Below, piece by piece: positions 15,202 through 23,984 of a DNA stretch of 64,000 nucleotides. The notes under the pieces are model-generated. The model was not told the DNA's origin, did no database searches, and saw nothing but the letters and a program-made list of their open reading frames with translations. Position 1 is the stretch's first letter, and each line of letters starts with the position of its first letter. The stretch is from Ulvibacterium sp965248315 (GTDB lineage: Bacteria; Bacteroidota; Bacteroidia; Flavobacteriales; Flavobacteriaceae): positions 3,658,001 through 3,722,000 of the forward strand of contig NZ_CBDFIX010000002.1 of NCBI RefSeq assembly GCF_965248315.1, read 5' to 3'. Both the position numbers and the translations under genes were made by a program.

Positions 15202-16293
15202 GTGAAGATACAGCAAAAGGATATATCCCAAAAGACAAATGCGCCCGCCCATGAACGCTATATGCAACGCTGTATCCAATTGGCAAAAAATGGCTTGGGC
15301 ACCACGGCGCCAAATCCTATGGTAGGCTGCGTCATCGTTCATAACAACAAAATTATCAGCGAAGGTTTTACGAGTCCTTACGGGGGACCCCATGCCGAGG
15401 TGAATGCTATTGAAGCCGTGCCAGATAAATCACTTTTACGGGAAGCTACACTGTATGTTACCTTGGAACCCTGTTCCCATTTTGGAAAGACGCCACCTTG
15501 CGCCGATTTGATTATCAAACATACCATCCCCAAGGTGGTTATAGGGGTTTTAGACCCCCACGACAAAGTTTCGGGAAAGGGAATTGAGCGATTACGGGAT
15601 GCCGGCTGTGAAGTGGTCGTGGGCATTCTGGAGGAAAAGTGTAGGGAACATCATAAGCGTTTTTTGACCTATCATGAAAAGATGCGGCCCTATATCATCC
15701 TAAAATGGGCCCAAACCCTGGATGGCTACATTGCCCCGGATAAATCGGTTCGAAATACAGTTCCGGAACCCTATTGGATCACCAATACCCATTCACGTCA
15801 ACGGGTACACCAATGGCGTAGTGAGGAGCAGGCCATTTTGGTAGGCACCCAGACCGTTTTGGAGGACAACCCTAAATTAGACGTTCGGCATTGGCAAGGC
15901 AAGCCCCCATTGCGGGTGGTTTTGGACCGAAATTTGAAAATCGGAGAGGATTTCCATGTCCTGGATGGTAGCATCCCAACCCTTCTCCTTACCTCGGTCT
16001 CTGACAGTTCCCGATATGTTGAAGGGATAACCTATGAAGTCCTTAACTTTTCCGCCGACCTGATGGAACAAATTTGTAAGGTTCTTTATAAGCATCAGAT
16101 TTTAAGTGTTTTGATCGAAGGGGGTGCACAAACACTTCAAGCTTTTATCAATTCAGGTCTATGGGACGAGGCCCGGGTATTTACAGGTAACCGAGCCTTT
16201 AAAAATGGAATTGCCGCTCCAAAATTTTCAGGGAAACTTTTACAAACAGCTTCTATTGGCACGGACACTTTACATACCTATCAAAATGATTAA
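15202..16293 (+). CDS. ribD: bifunctional riboflavin deaminase/reductase RibD
   Basis: The N-terminal deaminase domain has APNPMVGCVIV, the zinc-binding HAEVNAIE, and the PCSHFGKTPPCADLI motif with its two zinc Cys residues. The C-terminal reductase domain begins at RPYIILKWAQTLDGYIAP and includes VLIEGGAQTLQAFI. It carries out the second and third steps of riboflavin synthesis. The frame is open to 15148, but a TATTTTTG (-7) element at 15190-15197 would place transcription start near 15202. I therefore choose the GTG at 15202, giving about 363 residues; the first in-frame ATG (15262) would trim the deaminase N-terminus. It overlaps the HAD gene by 8 bases. Confidence 0.93.
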   Translation: MKIQQKDISQKTNAPAHERYMQRCIQLAKNGLGTTAPNPMVGCVIVHNNKIISEGFTSPYGGPHAEVNAIEAVPDKSLLREATLYVTLEPCSHFGKTPPCADLIIKHTIPKVVIGVLDPHDKVSGKGIERLRDAGCEVVVGILEEKCREHHKRFLTYHEKMRPYIILKWAQTLDGYIAPDKSVRNTVPEPYWITNTHSRQRVHQWRSEEQAILVGTQTVLEDNPKLDVRHWQGKPPLRVVLDRNLKIGEDFHVLDGSIPTLLLTSVSDSSRYVEGITYEVLNFSADLMEQICKVLYKHQILSVLIEGGAQTLQAFINSGLWDEARVFTGNRAFKNGIAAPKFSGKLLQTASIGTDTLHTYQND

Positions 16294-16909
16294 GAACATT
16301 ATTTTAGACTTTGGAGACGTTTTTATCAATCTGGATAAAGAAGTCATTTTTAGGGAAATACCCAAATGGGGTGGCAATGGCCTTACCCAAGAATTGATGG
16401 CCTTGAACGAAAATTATGAAGTAGGCGGTATAAGTTCCGAAGAGTTTATCAACCAGCTGCAATCTGCCTATCCAAGGGCTTCGGCGGTTCAAATAACAGC
16501 CGTTTGGAACGCAATGTTGCTTGATTTTCCAGATGAGCGGTTGGAGTTTATTGAAGCACTCGCTCAAGAAAATCAATATCGGCTTTTCCTTCTAAGCAAT
16601 ACCAATGCCTTGCATATTCCCTATGTGGAGCAGATAATGGGAACACAAAAATACCTGCGGTTCAAGAATTCCTTCGAGCAATTCTATCTTTCGCATGAAA
16701 TACACCTGAGAAAACCCAATGCGGAAATTTTCCAGTTCGTTCTTGACGAAAACGGGCTATTGCCCGAAGAAACTTTCTTTGTGGACGACACCGCGGAAAA
16801 TACGGAAGCTGCTGAAAAAATGGGTATCTATACCTGGAACCTAAAAGTGGGGCAAGAGGATGTCCTTCAATTAAAAAGCAAAATACAGGATGCTCTATCT
16901 AGCTCTTAG
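16286..16909 (+). CDS. HAD family hydrolase
   Basis: The frame is open further upstream inside ribD. The ATG at 16286 gives MIKNIILDFGDVFINLDKE, which places HAD motif I (DFGDV) at the N-terminus as expected, for 207 residues. Motif II is LFLLSNTNA, and motif III/IV are the Lys region LRKPNAEIFQFVL and FFVDDTAENTEAAE. It is a haloacid-dehalogenase type phosphatase of subfamily I with an alpha-helical cap (about residues 18-80). Its substrate is unknown; a link to riboflavin phosphate intermediates is possible from position only. It overlaps the next gene by 20 bases. Confidence 0.85.
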   Translation: MIKNIILDFGDVFINLDKEVIFREIPKWGGNGLTQELMALNENYEVGGISSEEFINQLQSAYPRASAVQITAVWNAMLLDFPDERLEFIEALAQENQYRLFLLSNTNALHIPYVEQIMGTQKYLRFKNSFEQFYLSHEIHLRKPNAEIFQFVLDENGLLPEETFFVDDTAENTEAAEKMGIYTWNLKVGQEDVLQLKSKIQDALSSS

Positions 16910-17753
16910 TATACTTTTTTCCAGTCTCATTTTTGTCATCTTTAAACTTTTCTCGGTATATAAAGTGAATACCTTATATGCCATCATCATAAATTATATC
17001 ATCGCCTTCGGGGTAGGAATTCTTTTTTATGAGGGGGATGTTGCCCTAAACGAGATTCCACAGAAATCATGGTTCTGGGGTACTTTGCTTTTGGGATGTC
17101 TTTTTATCGTAGTATTTAATCTTATGGCGGCTACGGCCCAGCGCGTGGGCGTGTCCGTAGCATCAGTAGCCACAAAAATGTCCTTGGTAGTTCCTGTGCT
17201 TTTTGGGGTGCTGGTTTATAGGGAACAACTGAGTACGTTACAGGTAATGGGTATTGTACTGGCCCTTGGGGCCGTGTATTTTGCTTCGGCAAAAGGAAAA
17301 TCGATGACTTTGGGAAGATCTTCGCTTTGGTTACCGGTATTGGTCTTTTTGGGGTCGGGCATTATAGATACCAGTCTTAAATACGTTCAGGAAACCCATA
17401 TAGAAGCAGATGAGTTTCCCTTGTTTTCGGCTACGGTCTTTGGGTCTGCCGCAGTAGTGGGCTTATTGCTTTTGATCATGAAAAGTTTTAAAACACCATT
17501 AAACTTGGGGTTGAAGGATATCCTAGGTGGTATTGCGCTTGGCGTGCCCAATTATTTTTCCATCTATTTTTTGCTCCATGCGCTGCAACATCCTAGCCTT
17601 AACAGTGCTTCGGTATTTACCATCAATAATGTGGCCATAGTTATGTTTTCCACAATTTTGGGAATTGCGCTTTTCAGAGAGCATATTAGTCCAAAGAATT
17701 GGGGTGGTATAGCTTTGGCCGTAGTCAGTATCGTTTTAGTCGCTCTATTTTGA
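16890..17753 (+). CDS. EamA/DMT family transporter
   Basis: A 287-residue protein with ten predicted hydrophobic segments in two related halves, the layout of drug/metabolite transporters. AATAQRVGVSVASVATKMSL in the first half and FTINNVAIVMFSTILGIALFREHISPKNWGGIALAV in the second are typical of the EamA domain. The substrate is unknown. The start is within the HAD gene and the stop shares a base with the following ATG (TGATG), so ribD, HAD, this gene and the YigZ gene form one operon. Confidence 0.85.
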   Translation: MLYLALSILFSSLIFVIFKLFSVYKVNTLYAIIINYIIAFGVGILFYEGDVALNEIPQKSWFWGTLLLGCLFIVVFNLMAATAQRVGVSVASVATKMSLVVPVLFGVLVYREQLSTLQVMGIVLALGAVYFASAKGKSMTLGRSSLWLPVLVFLGSGIIDTSLKYVQETHIEADEFPLFSATVFGSAAVVGLLLLIMKSFKTPLNLGLKDILGGIALGVPNYFSIYFLLHALQHPSLNSASVFTINNVAIVMFSTILGIALFREHISPKNWGGIALAVVSIVLVALF

Positions 17754-18367
17754 TGGAACAAAAACCCTACAGCTACAAAACTCTGGCCCGGCCCTCGGAG
17801 GCAGTGCTTTTTACAGACCGGAAAAGTAAGTTCTATGGATATGCCTTTCCCATAAACAAAATAGAAACAGTAAAACCATTAATCGAAGATTTATGGCAAA
17901 AGTATCCCAAGGCCAATCATGTTTGCTATGCCTGGCAATTGGGAGTGGAGAAGGTTCAATATCGTGCTAATGATGATGGGGAACCTAGAAATTCGGCCGG
18001 AGCTCCCATTTACGGACAACTACAGTCTTTTGAAGTCACCAATGCGCTGGTGGCGGTAGTACGAATTTTCGGAGGTGTCAAATTGGGTGTTGGCGGACTC
18101 ATCCACGCCTACAGATCTGCGGCTCGGATGGCATTGGAGGCCTCCGTTGTAGTGGAGAAAAAAATAAAAATTCGTTTGAGGCTTATTTTTGATTACGCGG
18201 CATTGAATCAAGTAATGCAAATCATTAAGCGGCAAAAACTAGAGGTAATCTCCCAAACCTTGGAAATGGATTGTAGTATCATCATCTTGTCCGAGAAAAA
18301 GGATTTGGAAAACATCCTGAGCATTTTAAGGAGCATAAAGGGGCTGACCCTGGAGATATTGGTTTAG
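17753..18367 (+). CDS. IMPACT/YigZ family protein (UPF0029)
   Basis: The ATG at 17753 overlaps the previous stop by one base and gives 204 residues. The N-terminal UPF0029 domain shows SKFYGYAFPI, ANHVCYAWQLG, the signature DDGEPRNSAGAPI and VVRIFGGVKLGVGGLIHAYRSAA. A smaller C-terminal ferredoxin-like domain (DUF1949 type) follows. The family relates to eukaryotic IMPACT, and its bacterial role is uncertain. It converges with the thioesterase gene, overlapping it by 4 bases. Confidence 0.9.
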   Translation: MEQKPYSYKTLARPSEAVLFTDRKSKFYGYAFPINKIETVKPLIEDLWQKYPKANHVCYAWQLGVEKVQYRANDDGEPRNSAGAPIYGQLQSFEVTNALVAVVRIFGGVKLGVGGLIHAYRSAARMALEASVVVEKKIKIRLRLIFDYAALNQVMQIIKRQKLEVISQTLEMDCSIIILSEKKDLENILSILRSIKGLTLEILV

Positions 18368-18765
18368 GAAATACCCAATTTTTCCAAAAGGTAACTTGGA
18401 CATCTAAGGGGGCGTTTGGTGTTCTTGTCCATAAAGGCCAAAACGGTGTTTGCCGTAGCCAAAATTTCATCGGAATTCCGATAAATAACATAGTCGAATT
18501 CAATCCTTGCCATGGGCCTTTTTTTAAGTATGGTTTTAACTGTAATAAGGTCGTCATAAACCGCTGATTTTTTAAAGCTGATCTGCAAGGAAATTACAGG
18601 TAACAATATTCCATTTTCTTCCATGGACTTGTAGGAAATACCCAAGGACCTTAACCACTCGACCCTTCCCATCTCCAAATATTGCGGGTAGTTGCCGTGA
18701 TAGACAATCCCCATTTGATCGGTTTCACTGTAACGAACGCGAAAAGAAATTTCGTAAAAATCCAT
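18364..18765 (-). CDS. acyl-CoA thioesterase, YbgC/4-hydroxybenzoyl-CoA thioesterase-like
   Basis: A 133-residue hot-dog fold protein. The N-terminus RVRYSETDQMGIVYHGNYPQYLEMGRVEWLRSLG has the conserved Asp (D in ETDQMG) and the tyrosine/His pair of the 4HBT family. The central FDYVIYR strand and the C-terminal ANTVLAFMD strand complete the fold. Members hydrolyse short or aromatic acyl-CoA esters, or act near phospholipid synthesis. The gene is transcribed divergently from dnaA. Confidence 0.87.
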   Translation of the reverse strand: MDFYEISFRVRYSETDQMGIVYHGNYPQYLEMGRVEWLRSLGISYKSMEENGILLPVISLQISFKKSAVYDDLITVKTILKKRPMARIEFDYVIYRNSDEILATANTVLAFMDKNTKRPLRCPSYLLEKLGIS

Positions 18766-18872
18766 ATTTTTTCAACTAAAAAGTATATATTTAAATGCTT
18801 TGCATAAATAGCTCGGAACATGCAAAAAAAAAAGAGTAAATTCAAGGGGGATTGATTTTTTTTTTAGGATTA

Positions 18873-18881
18873 TTGTTCACA
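18873..18881 (+). promoter_or_regulatory. single DnaA-box-like site upstream of dnaA
   Basis: TTGTTCACA differs from the TTATCCACA consensus at two bases and fits the relaxed TTRTNCACA form. It overlaps the likely dnaA promoter (CATATTTG at 18880-18887), which would suit autoregulation. No cluster of boxes is present. Confidence 0.35.
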
Positions 18882-18972
18882 TATTTGTCCCACTCAGAAA
18901 GTATGGTTCGCTCCGACCAATTTTCGACCAACTAGCGAAGTCACTAACCAACAAAATAAGATAAACTTAGAA

Positions 18973-20397
18973 ATGAGTGTTACTGCTAATTCCGTATGGA
19001 ACAACTGTTTGGCCTTTATCGAAGATAATATCCAACCGCAGGCATTCAAAACTTGGTTCGAGCCGATAAAGCCGGTCAAATTAGCGGATAATGCGCTGAG
19101 CATTCAGGTCCCCAGTAAGTTTTTCTACGAATGGTTGGAGGAGCACTACGTAAAGCTCCTAAAGGTTGCCCTTACCAAAGAATTGGGAGAAACGGCCAAA
19201 TTGGTCTACATCATACGTATGGAAAACACCTATGGCAACCGGGAGCCTTTTACGGAAAAGATACCCAGCTCCAATAGAAGTCATGTAGGTGCACAGGAAA
19301 TGGATGTTCCTATTAAATCCAAAAATCCGGAATTACGAAATCCCTTTGTTATTCCCGGAATCCGAAATATAAAAATAGAATCGCAACTTAATCCCAACTA
19401 TAATTTTGATAATTTTTTGGAAGGGGACTCCAATCGTTTGGCTCGTTCGGCCGGTATGGCCGTGGCCAACAAACCAGGAGGCACTTCCTTTAACCCACTT
19501 TTGGTATTCGGTGGCGTAGGCTTGGGAAAGACTCATTTAGCACATGCTATTGGGGTGGAAATTAAGGACAAATATCCGGAACGCACCGTACTCTATATTT
19601 CAGCTGAAAAATTTACGCAACAATATATTGAGTCGGTAAAAAAGAATACACGAAACGACTTTATCCATTTTTATCAGCTGATCGATGTTTTGATCATTGA
19701 TGACGTACAATTCCTATCCGGAAAATCGGGTACGCAGGATGTATTCTTCCATATATTCAATCATCTGCATCAAAATGGAAAGCAGGTTGTCCTTACTTCG
19801 GACAAGGCCCCTGTAGATATGCAGGATATTGAACAGCGCCTGTTGTCCCGTTTTAAGTGGGGACTTTCCGCGGAATTGCAGAATCCCGATTACGAGACAA
19901 GAATTTCCATCCTTAAGAATAAATTGTACCGGGATGGAGTAGAAATGCCGGACGATATCGTGGACTATGTGGCCAAGCATATAAAGACCAACATCCGGGA
20001 ACTGGAAGGGGCCATCATATCATTGATTGCCCAGTCTTCCTTCAACAAAAAGGAGGTGACCTTGGAACTTGCCCAACAGGTAGTTGAAAAATTCGTAAAG
20101 AACACCAAAAGGGAAGTGTCCATTGACTACATCCAAAAAGTGGTATCCGACTATTTTGAGATGGACGTTGCCACGTTACAATCCAAAACTCGGAAAAGAC
20201 ATATTGTCCAAGCAAGACAATTAGCCATGTTCTTCGCCAAAAAATTCACCAAGGCCTCTTTGGCCAGTATCGGTTCCCAAATTGGGAAACGTGATCATGC
20301 TACGGTATTACATGCCTGCAAGACCGTGGACAACCTTGCGGAAACGGACAAACAGTTCCGTAAATATATAGATGATCTAACCAAAAAGCTTTCCTGA
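18973..20397 (+). CDS. dnaA: chromosomal replication initiator protein DnaA
   Basis: A 474-residue DnaA with all four domains. It has an N-terminal interaction domain (WNNCLAFIEDNIQPQAFKTWFEPI), a short linker, and the AAA+ domain with Walker A GGVGLGKTHLAHA and Walker B VLIIDDVQFLSGK. The C-terminal DNA-binding domain carries KRDHATVLHACKTV, the DnaA-box recognition helix signature. It initiates chromosome replication. The stop is 6 bases before the phosphatase gene. The upstream region holds one weak DnaA box only, so I do not call an origin here. Confidence 0.98.
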   Translation: MSVTANSVWNNCLAFIEDNIQPQAFKTWFEPIKPVKLADNALSIQVPSKFFYEWLEEHYVKLLKVALTKELGETAKLVYIIRMENTYGNREPFTEKIPSSNRSHVGAQEMDVPIKSKNPELRNPFVIPGIRNIKIESQLNPNYNFDNFLEGDSNRLARSAGMAVANKPGGTSFNPLLVFGGVGLGKTHLAHAIGVEIKDKYPERTVLYISAEKFTQQYIESVKKNTRNDFIHFYQLIDVLIIDDVQFLSGKSGTQDVFFHIFNHLHQNGKQVVLTSDKAPVDMQDIEQRLLSRFKWGLSAELQNPDYETRISILKNKLYRDGVEMPDDIVDYVAKHIKTNIRELEGAIISLIAQSSFNKKEVTLELAQQVVEKFVKNTKREVSIDYIQKVVSDYFEMDVATLQSKTRKRHIVQARQLAMFFAKKFTKASLASIGSQIGKRDHATVLHACKTVDNLAETDKQFRKYIDDLTKKLS

Positions 20398-20403
20398 CCG
20401 TTT

Positions 20404-20853
20404 ATGGCCACGAGGATATTAATGGTCTGCCTGGGAAATATTTGTAGGTCGCCATTGGCCGAAGGTATTTTACAAAGCAAAGTAGATCCCGAAAAAGTTG
20501 TTGTAGACTCTGCGGGCACAGGCAGTTATCATATAGGCAACCGGCCGGATGAACGAAGTATCGCGGTGAGCAGAAAATATGGAATTGACATTTCCCATCA
20601 ACGATGCAGACAATTCTCAGCTAAGGATTTTGATGATTTCGACATCATTTACACCATGGATCATAGTAATTACAGAAACGTAATAGCATTAGCAAGAAAT
20701 GAGGAGCAGGCCCAAAAGGTAAAAATGCTTTTGGAAGCAGGAGAATCTGAAATTCGGGAAGTTCCGGATCCCTATTATGGCCCTGGTGATGGTTTTGAAA
20801 AAGTGTTCCACCTTATTAACAAGGCCTGTTCCGAAATAGCGAGAAAACTATAA
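20404..20853 (+). CDS. low-molecular-weight protein-tyrosine phosphatase
   Basis: A 149-residue protein with the P-loop CLGNICRS (nucleophile Cys9, Arg15) directly at the N-terminus and the general-acid Asp in VPDPYYGPGDGF near the C-terminus. Length fits the family. It dephosphorylates phosphotyrosine, or possibly arginine-phosphate or small phosphates in some bacteria. It probably shares a transcript with dnaA, given a 6-base gap. Confidence 0.92.
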   Translation: MATRILMVCLGNICRSPLAEGILQSKVDPEKVVVDSAGTGSYHIGNRPDERSIAVSRKYGIDISHQRCRQFSAKDFDDFDIIYTMDHSNYRNVIALARNEEQAQKVKMLLEAGESEIREVPDPYYGPGDGFEKVFHLINKACSEIARKL

Positions 20854-20872
20854 AACCAACCTTTAATTGCAA

Positions 20873-21586
20873 ATGGCCAAGGCCGCAGGTAAATTGTATT
20901 TAATTCCATCCACCCTTGGGGATATTGCGCCTCTTGAGGTATTGCCCATTTCCATAAAACGAGCGATAGAGGACATCAATCATTACGTGGTGGAGAACGA
21001 AAAATCCGCTAGACGTTTTATTAAGAAAATAAGTCCTAGAAAACATCAGTCCAATTTAAGGATACAGGTTTTGAACAAGTACACGGAACCCCAAGAGATT
21101 CCCAGTTTTCTTTTGCCTTGTCTTGATGGTTTTGATGTAGGGGTCCTCTCAGAGGCTGGATGTCCTGGAATAGCAGATCCTGGCGCGGAGGTGGTCCGAA
21201 TAGCCCATGAAAAGAATATCCGGGTTATCCCTTTGGTAGGGCCATCTTCCATAGTGTTGGCCATGATGGCCAGTGGTCTCAATGGTCAGAATTTTGCCTT
21301 TAACGGTTACTTGCCCATAGATGCTCCCGAACGGAAGAAAGAGATAAAACGGTTAGAGCGCCTCTCCATAGAGAAACAGCAGTCCCAACTATTTATTGAG
21401 ACCCCTTACAGAAACGATAAACTGTTCGCCGAGCTTTTAAGGTCCCTTTCCATAAAAACACTTCTTTGTATTGCTACGGATATTACACTTCCTACCGAGT
21501 TTATCCTTACACAGTCCATTAGAGATTGGAAAAACAACATTGTGGAACTTCACAAAAGACCCACCATATTTATCATACAGGGCTAA
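20873..21586 (+). CDS. SAM-dependent methyltransferase, RsmI-like (tetrapyrrole methylase fold)
   Basis: The ATG at 20873 gives 237 residues. The protein starts KLYLIPSTLGD, matching the YLVPTPIGN start of RsmI, and has SEAGCPGIADPGAEVV and GPSSIVLAMMASGLNGQNFAFNGYLP, the RsmI substrate and SAM regions. RsmI methylates the ribose of C1402 in 16S rRNA. This protein lacks the usual AAEDTR segment (here VVENEKSARRF) and is shorter than typical RsmI, so it may be a Bacteroidota paralogue with a different target. Confidence 0.8.
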   Translation: MAKAAGKLYLIPSTLGDIAPLEVLPISIKRAIEDINHYVVENEKSARRFIKKISPRKHQSNLRIQVLNKYTEPQEIPSFLLPCLDGFDVGVLSEAGCPGIADPGAEVVRIAHEKNIRVIPLVGPSSIVLAMMASGLNGQNFAFNGYLPIDAPERKKEIKRLERLSIEKQQSQLFIETPYRNDKLFAELLRSLSIKTLLCIATDITLPTEFILTQSIRDWKNNIVELHKRPTIFIIQG

Positions 21587-21644
21587 AAAATAAGTCCGAT
21601 CGTTTCCGACCGGACCTACCCATTTTCATATATAACTAATACTG

Positions 21645-22274
21645 TTAGATTTTTGGGTTACGTTTTGAAGCAACATAGGAAACATCGTAGCCCGAGAATT
21701 TTCTAATATAGTGGGCAATATTCGTTCCGTATTCATCTGCTACGTCAACTTGTCCGTAAGACCTAAGGTACTTTTTTACATTCCCGGGTCCTGCCAAATG
21801 TGCTGCCGCCAACATTCCGGATTCGGTGACCTCCACCCCTCCAATTCGCTTCCCTACAAACCGCTTTATATCCCTTCTAAGAATCCATTTGTTCCTGGAC
21901 ATATTGGTGTAGAACACTTTTTCCTGTAGAATGGGGTCGTTTAGAAAACGTGTGGCACTGTACACTCCCATAAGTTGAAGTGTTCCAATACCAAACTGAT
22001 ATTTTCCCAAATATCCTAGGGTATTGGTCGTAAAGTAATCCCCTTGCGACTCCTTGAAGGCCAAGGCCTCCTTAAAGCCAATATAGGAGCTTCCCAGAAA
22101 GGGAGGTGCGACCATAGCCGCAGTAATTGCAGTTTTGTTTTTGGGGAACAAAACTTTAGTAGGTTCATTTACTTTAAGGGTTTCCGGAACTTTCACCGTT
22201 GAGGTTTTACTTCCAAAACTCGTTAAAATAAAAAGTAAGATCAGGGGACAAAAAAAGATTATACCTCTTTTCAT
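21645..22274 (-). CDS. lytic transglycosylase-like peptidoglycan hydrolase, exported
   Basis: A 209-residue protein with an N-terminal signal or anchor segment (about 1-22). EALAFKESQGDYFTTNTLGYLGKYQFG contains an ES pair that resembles the catalytic Glu of SLT-type transglycosylases and a GYLGKYQFG element like their GAxGLMQ. AAAHLAGPGNVKKYL later matches the AxYNAGPGxV motif. The fold and function are therefore likely, though the family is divergent. It is separated by 145 bases from mltG on the same strand. Confidence 0.75.
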   Translation of the reverse strand: MKRGIIFFCPLILLFILTSFGSKTSTVKVPETLKVNEPTKVLFPKNKTAITAAMVAPPFLGSSYIGFKEALAFKESQGDYFTTNTLGYLGKYQFGIGTLQLMGVYSATRFLNDPILQEKVFYTNMSRNKWILRRDIKRFVGKRIGGVEVTESGMLAAAHLAGPGNVKKYLRSYGQVDVADEYGTNIAHYIRKFSGYDVSYVASKRNPKI

Positions 22275-22419
22275 ACCATGATTTTCTTAAGACTTACAGC
22301 CAAAAAGGCTTGCTTAAATTTCACGGGACAAAGATAAATCCCATTTCGTGGTTGTTTTCCAAGACTTTGTTAAAAATATCCAATTTTAGTTAACATGTCT
22401 TAAAAATTGGATTAGCCGC

Positions 22420-23463
22420 CTATCTCCGAATTTTTTGCGCGTTGATCCATCGGATATATTGCACCTTATTTCGGTTGTGTTGTGCCAGAGTCTCGGCAAA
22501 TTTATGGTAGCCAAAATTCTCCACGTTGGCCACAAAGTAGTAATACTGGTGTTTTTCCGGATTTAAGACCGCGTTAATAGCGGAGATATCCGGCATGGTT
22601 ATGGGTCCTGGAGGTAAACCTGCATATTTGTAGGTATTATATGGGGAATCCAGTTCCAAATCCTTATACAATACGCGTTTAATCACCATATCAAAGTCTC
22701 CGGCGTGCTTCTTCATGGCAAAGATTACCGTGGGGTCAGCTTGCAAGCGCATATTTTTGCGCAGTCTGTTCAAGTATAATCCCGCTACCTTGGGCCTTTC
22801 ATCGATTTTAGCGGACTCCTTGTGCACAATGGAGGCCAAGGTTACCACTTCCTTTGGCGTAAGCCCCAATTCCTGGGCCCTTTCCAAACGTCCTTCATTC
22901 CAAAAGCGATTGTATTCCTTTAACATCCGTTCACGAAATTCCACTGCTGAAGTATTCCAAAAGAACTCATAGCTATTGGGGATATACATGCTTAGGCTGG
23001 AGTCTTCATTGAATTGATTGGACTTTAAAAATTCGTTATCTCTAAAAGCACGCGCCAATGAAACACTGTCCGCTTCGATTTGGGAGGCTACCCTACCTGC
23101 CAAATCTTCCAAAGTTTCTTGATTGTTAAAGGAAACCTTTACAGGCATATTGGCACTACGCAGGGAGTTAATGATTTCATTGTTGTTCATTCCCTTTTTA
23201 ATGGCATATTTTCCTCCTTTAACATTGGCGGCATACCCCTTTCTTTTAGCAATCTGTTCAAAAGACACCAAATCTTTCAATAAGGGATCTAAAGTTTCCC
23301 GTACTTCCGCAAAGGACGCATCCGATTCTATGTAAACAAAGGCTTCATCATTAACAAAAGAGGTGTTTGGGGAGAAAATAGCGTTATATACTTTGTAGGC
23401 GAATATCCCTCCTACTACGAGGCCAATCAATACGATAGCCAATAAAATCCTTTTGATGTACAT
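22420..23463 (-). CDS. mltG: endolytic transglycosylase MltG
   Basis: A 347-residue protein with one N-terminal membrane segment (about 5-25), a LysM-like region and the YceG domain. The catalytic glutamate sits in LASIVHKESAKIDERPKVAGLYLNRL, followed by LQADPTVIFA and GLPPGPITMPDISAINAVLNP, all signature segments. MltG cuts nascent glycan strands and is thought to end their polymerisation. The start (23463) touches the stop of the GNAT gene, so it is cotranscribed with dapF and that gene. Confidence 0.95.
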   Translation of the reverse strand: MYIKRILLAIVLIGLVVGGIFAYKVYNAIFSPNTSFVNDEAFVYIESDASFAEVRETLDPLLKDLVSFEQIAKRKGYAANVKGGKYAIKKGMNNNEIINSLRSANMPVKVSFNNQETLEDLAGRVASQIEADSVSLARAFRDNEFLKSNQFNEDSSLSMYIPNSYEFFWNTSAVEFRERMLKEYNRFWNEGRLERAQELGLTPKEVVTLASIVHKESAKIDERPKVAGLYLNRLRKNMRLQADPTVIFAMKKHAGDFDMVIKRVLYKDLELDSPYNTYKYAGLPPGPITMPDISAINAVLNPEKHQYYYFVANVENFGYHKFAETLAQHNRNKVQYIRWINAQKIRR

Positions 23464-23984
23464 TATGTATTTATCTTTTGAAGTAAAACTTCATCCGTGT
23501 ATCGCCCATTAAAAAAAATCCAGTCTTTCTTCACTCCTACCTTTTCAAACCCCATTTTCTCAAAAAGATACAAACTCTTTTCATTCTTGGGGGTTACATT
23601 GGCATACAATTGTCTTACATCCAGTACCGAAAATGCATAATCGCATAAAAGCCCCAATGTTTCGGCACCTATACCTTTGTCCCGCTCCCCCTCTACCAGA
23701 ATAATTCCAATGCCCGCTCTTCTATTTTTAGGATCAAAATCAAACAAATCCACTAACCCTATAACCCTATCTTCTGTATTGCATATACATAAACGCAATT
23801 GCCTTACATCATAAATATCACGATGGGCGTTTTCCAAATACTGCTTTAAAACAAATTTGGAATATGGGGTTGTGGTTCCACTGATTTCCCAAACCTCTGG
23901 ATTATTTTCCAATTGGTATAAAAATTCCAAATCCTCTGGTTCCAGAGCCCGCAAATAGATTTGTTTTCCCTTAAGGTTCAACAT
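23463..23984 (-). CDS. GNAT family N-acetyltransferase (RimJ/RimL/SpeG type)
   Basis: A 173-residue protein starting KGKQIYLRALEPEDLEFLYQLENNPEVWEISGTTTPYS, typical of the RimJ/RimL/SpeG group. The acetyl-CoA site is GIGIILVEGERDKGIGAETLGLLCDYAF and the C-terminal part is NEKSLYLFEKMGFEKVG. The substrate cannot be decided. It overlaps dapF by 7 bases at its start and mltG at its end. Confidence 0.88.
   Translation of the reverse strand: MLNLKGKQIYLRALEPEDLEFLYQLENNPEVWEISGTTTPYSKFVLKQYLENAHRDIYDVRQLRLCICNTEDRVIGLVDLFDFDPKNRRAGIGIILVEGERDKGIGAETLGLLCDYAFSVLDVRQLYANVTPKNEKSLYLFEKMGFEKVGVKKDWIFFNGRYTDEVLLQKINT

Noticed and set aside
18766..18972. Replication origin upstream of dnaA
   Set aside because: Only one weak DnaA-box-like site (18873-18881) and no AT-rich unwinding repeats or box cluster.
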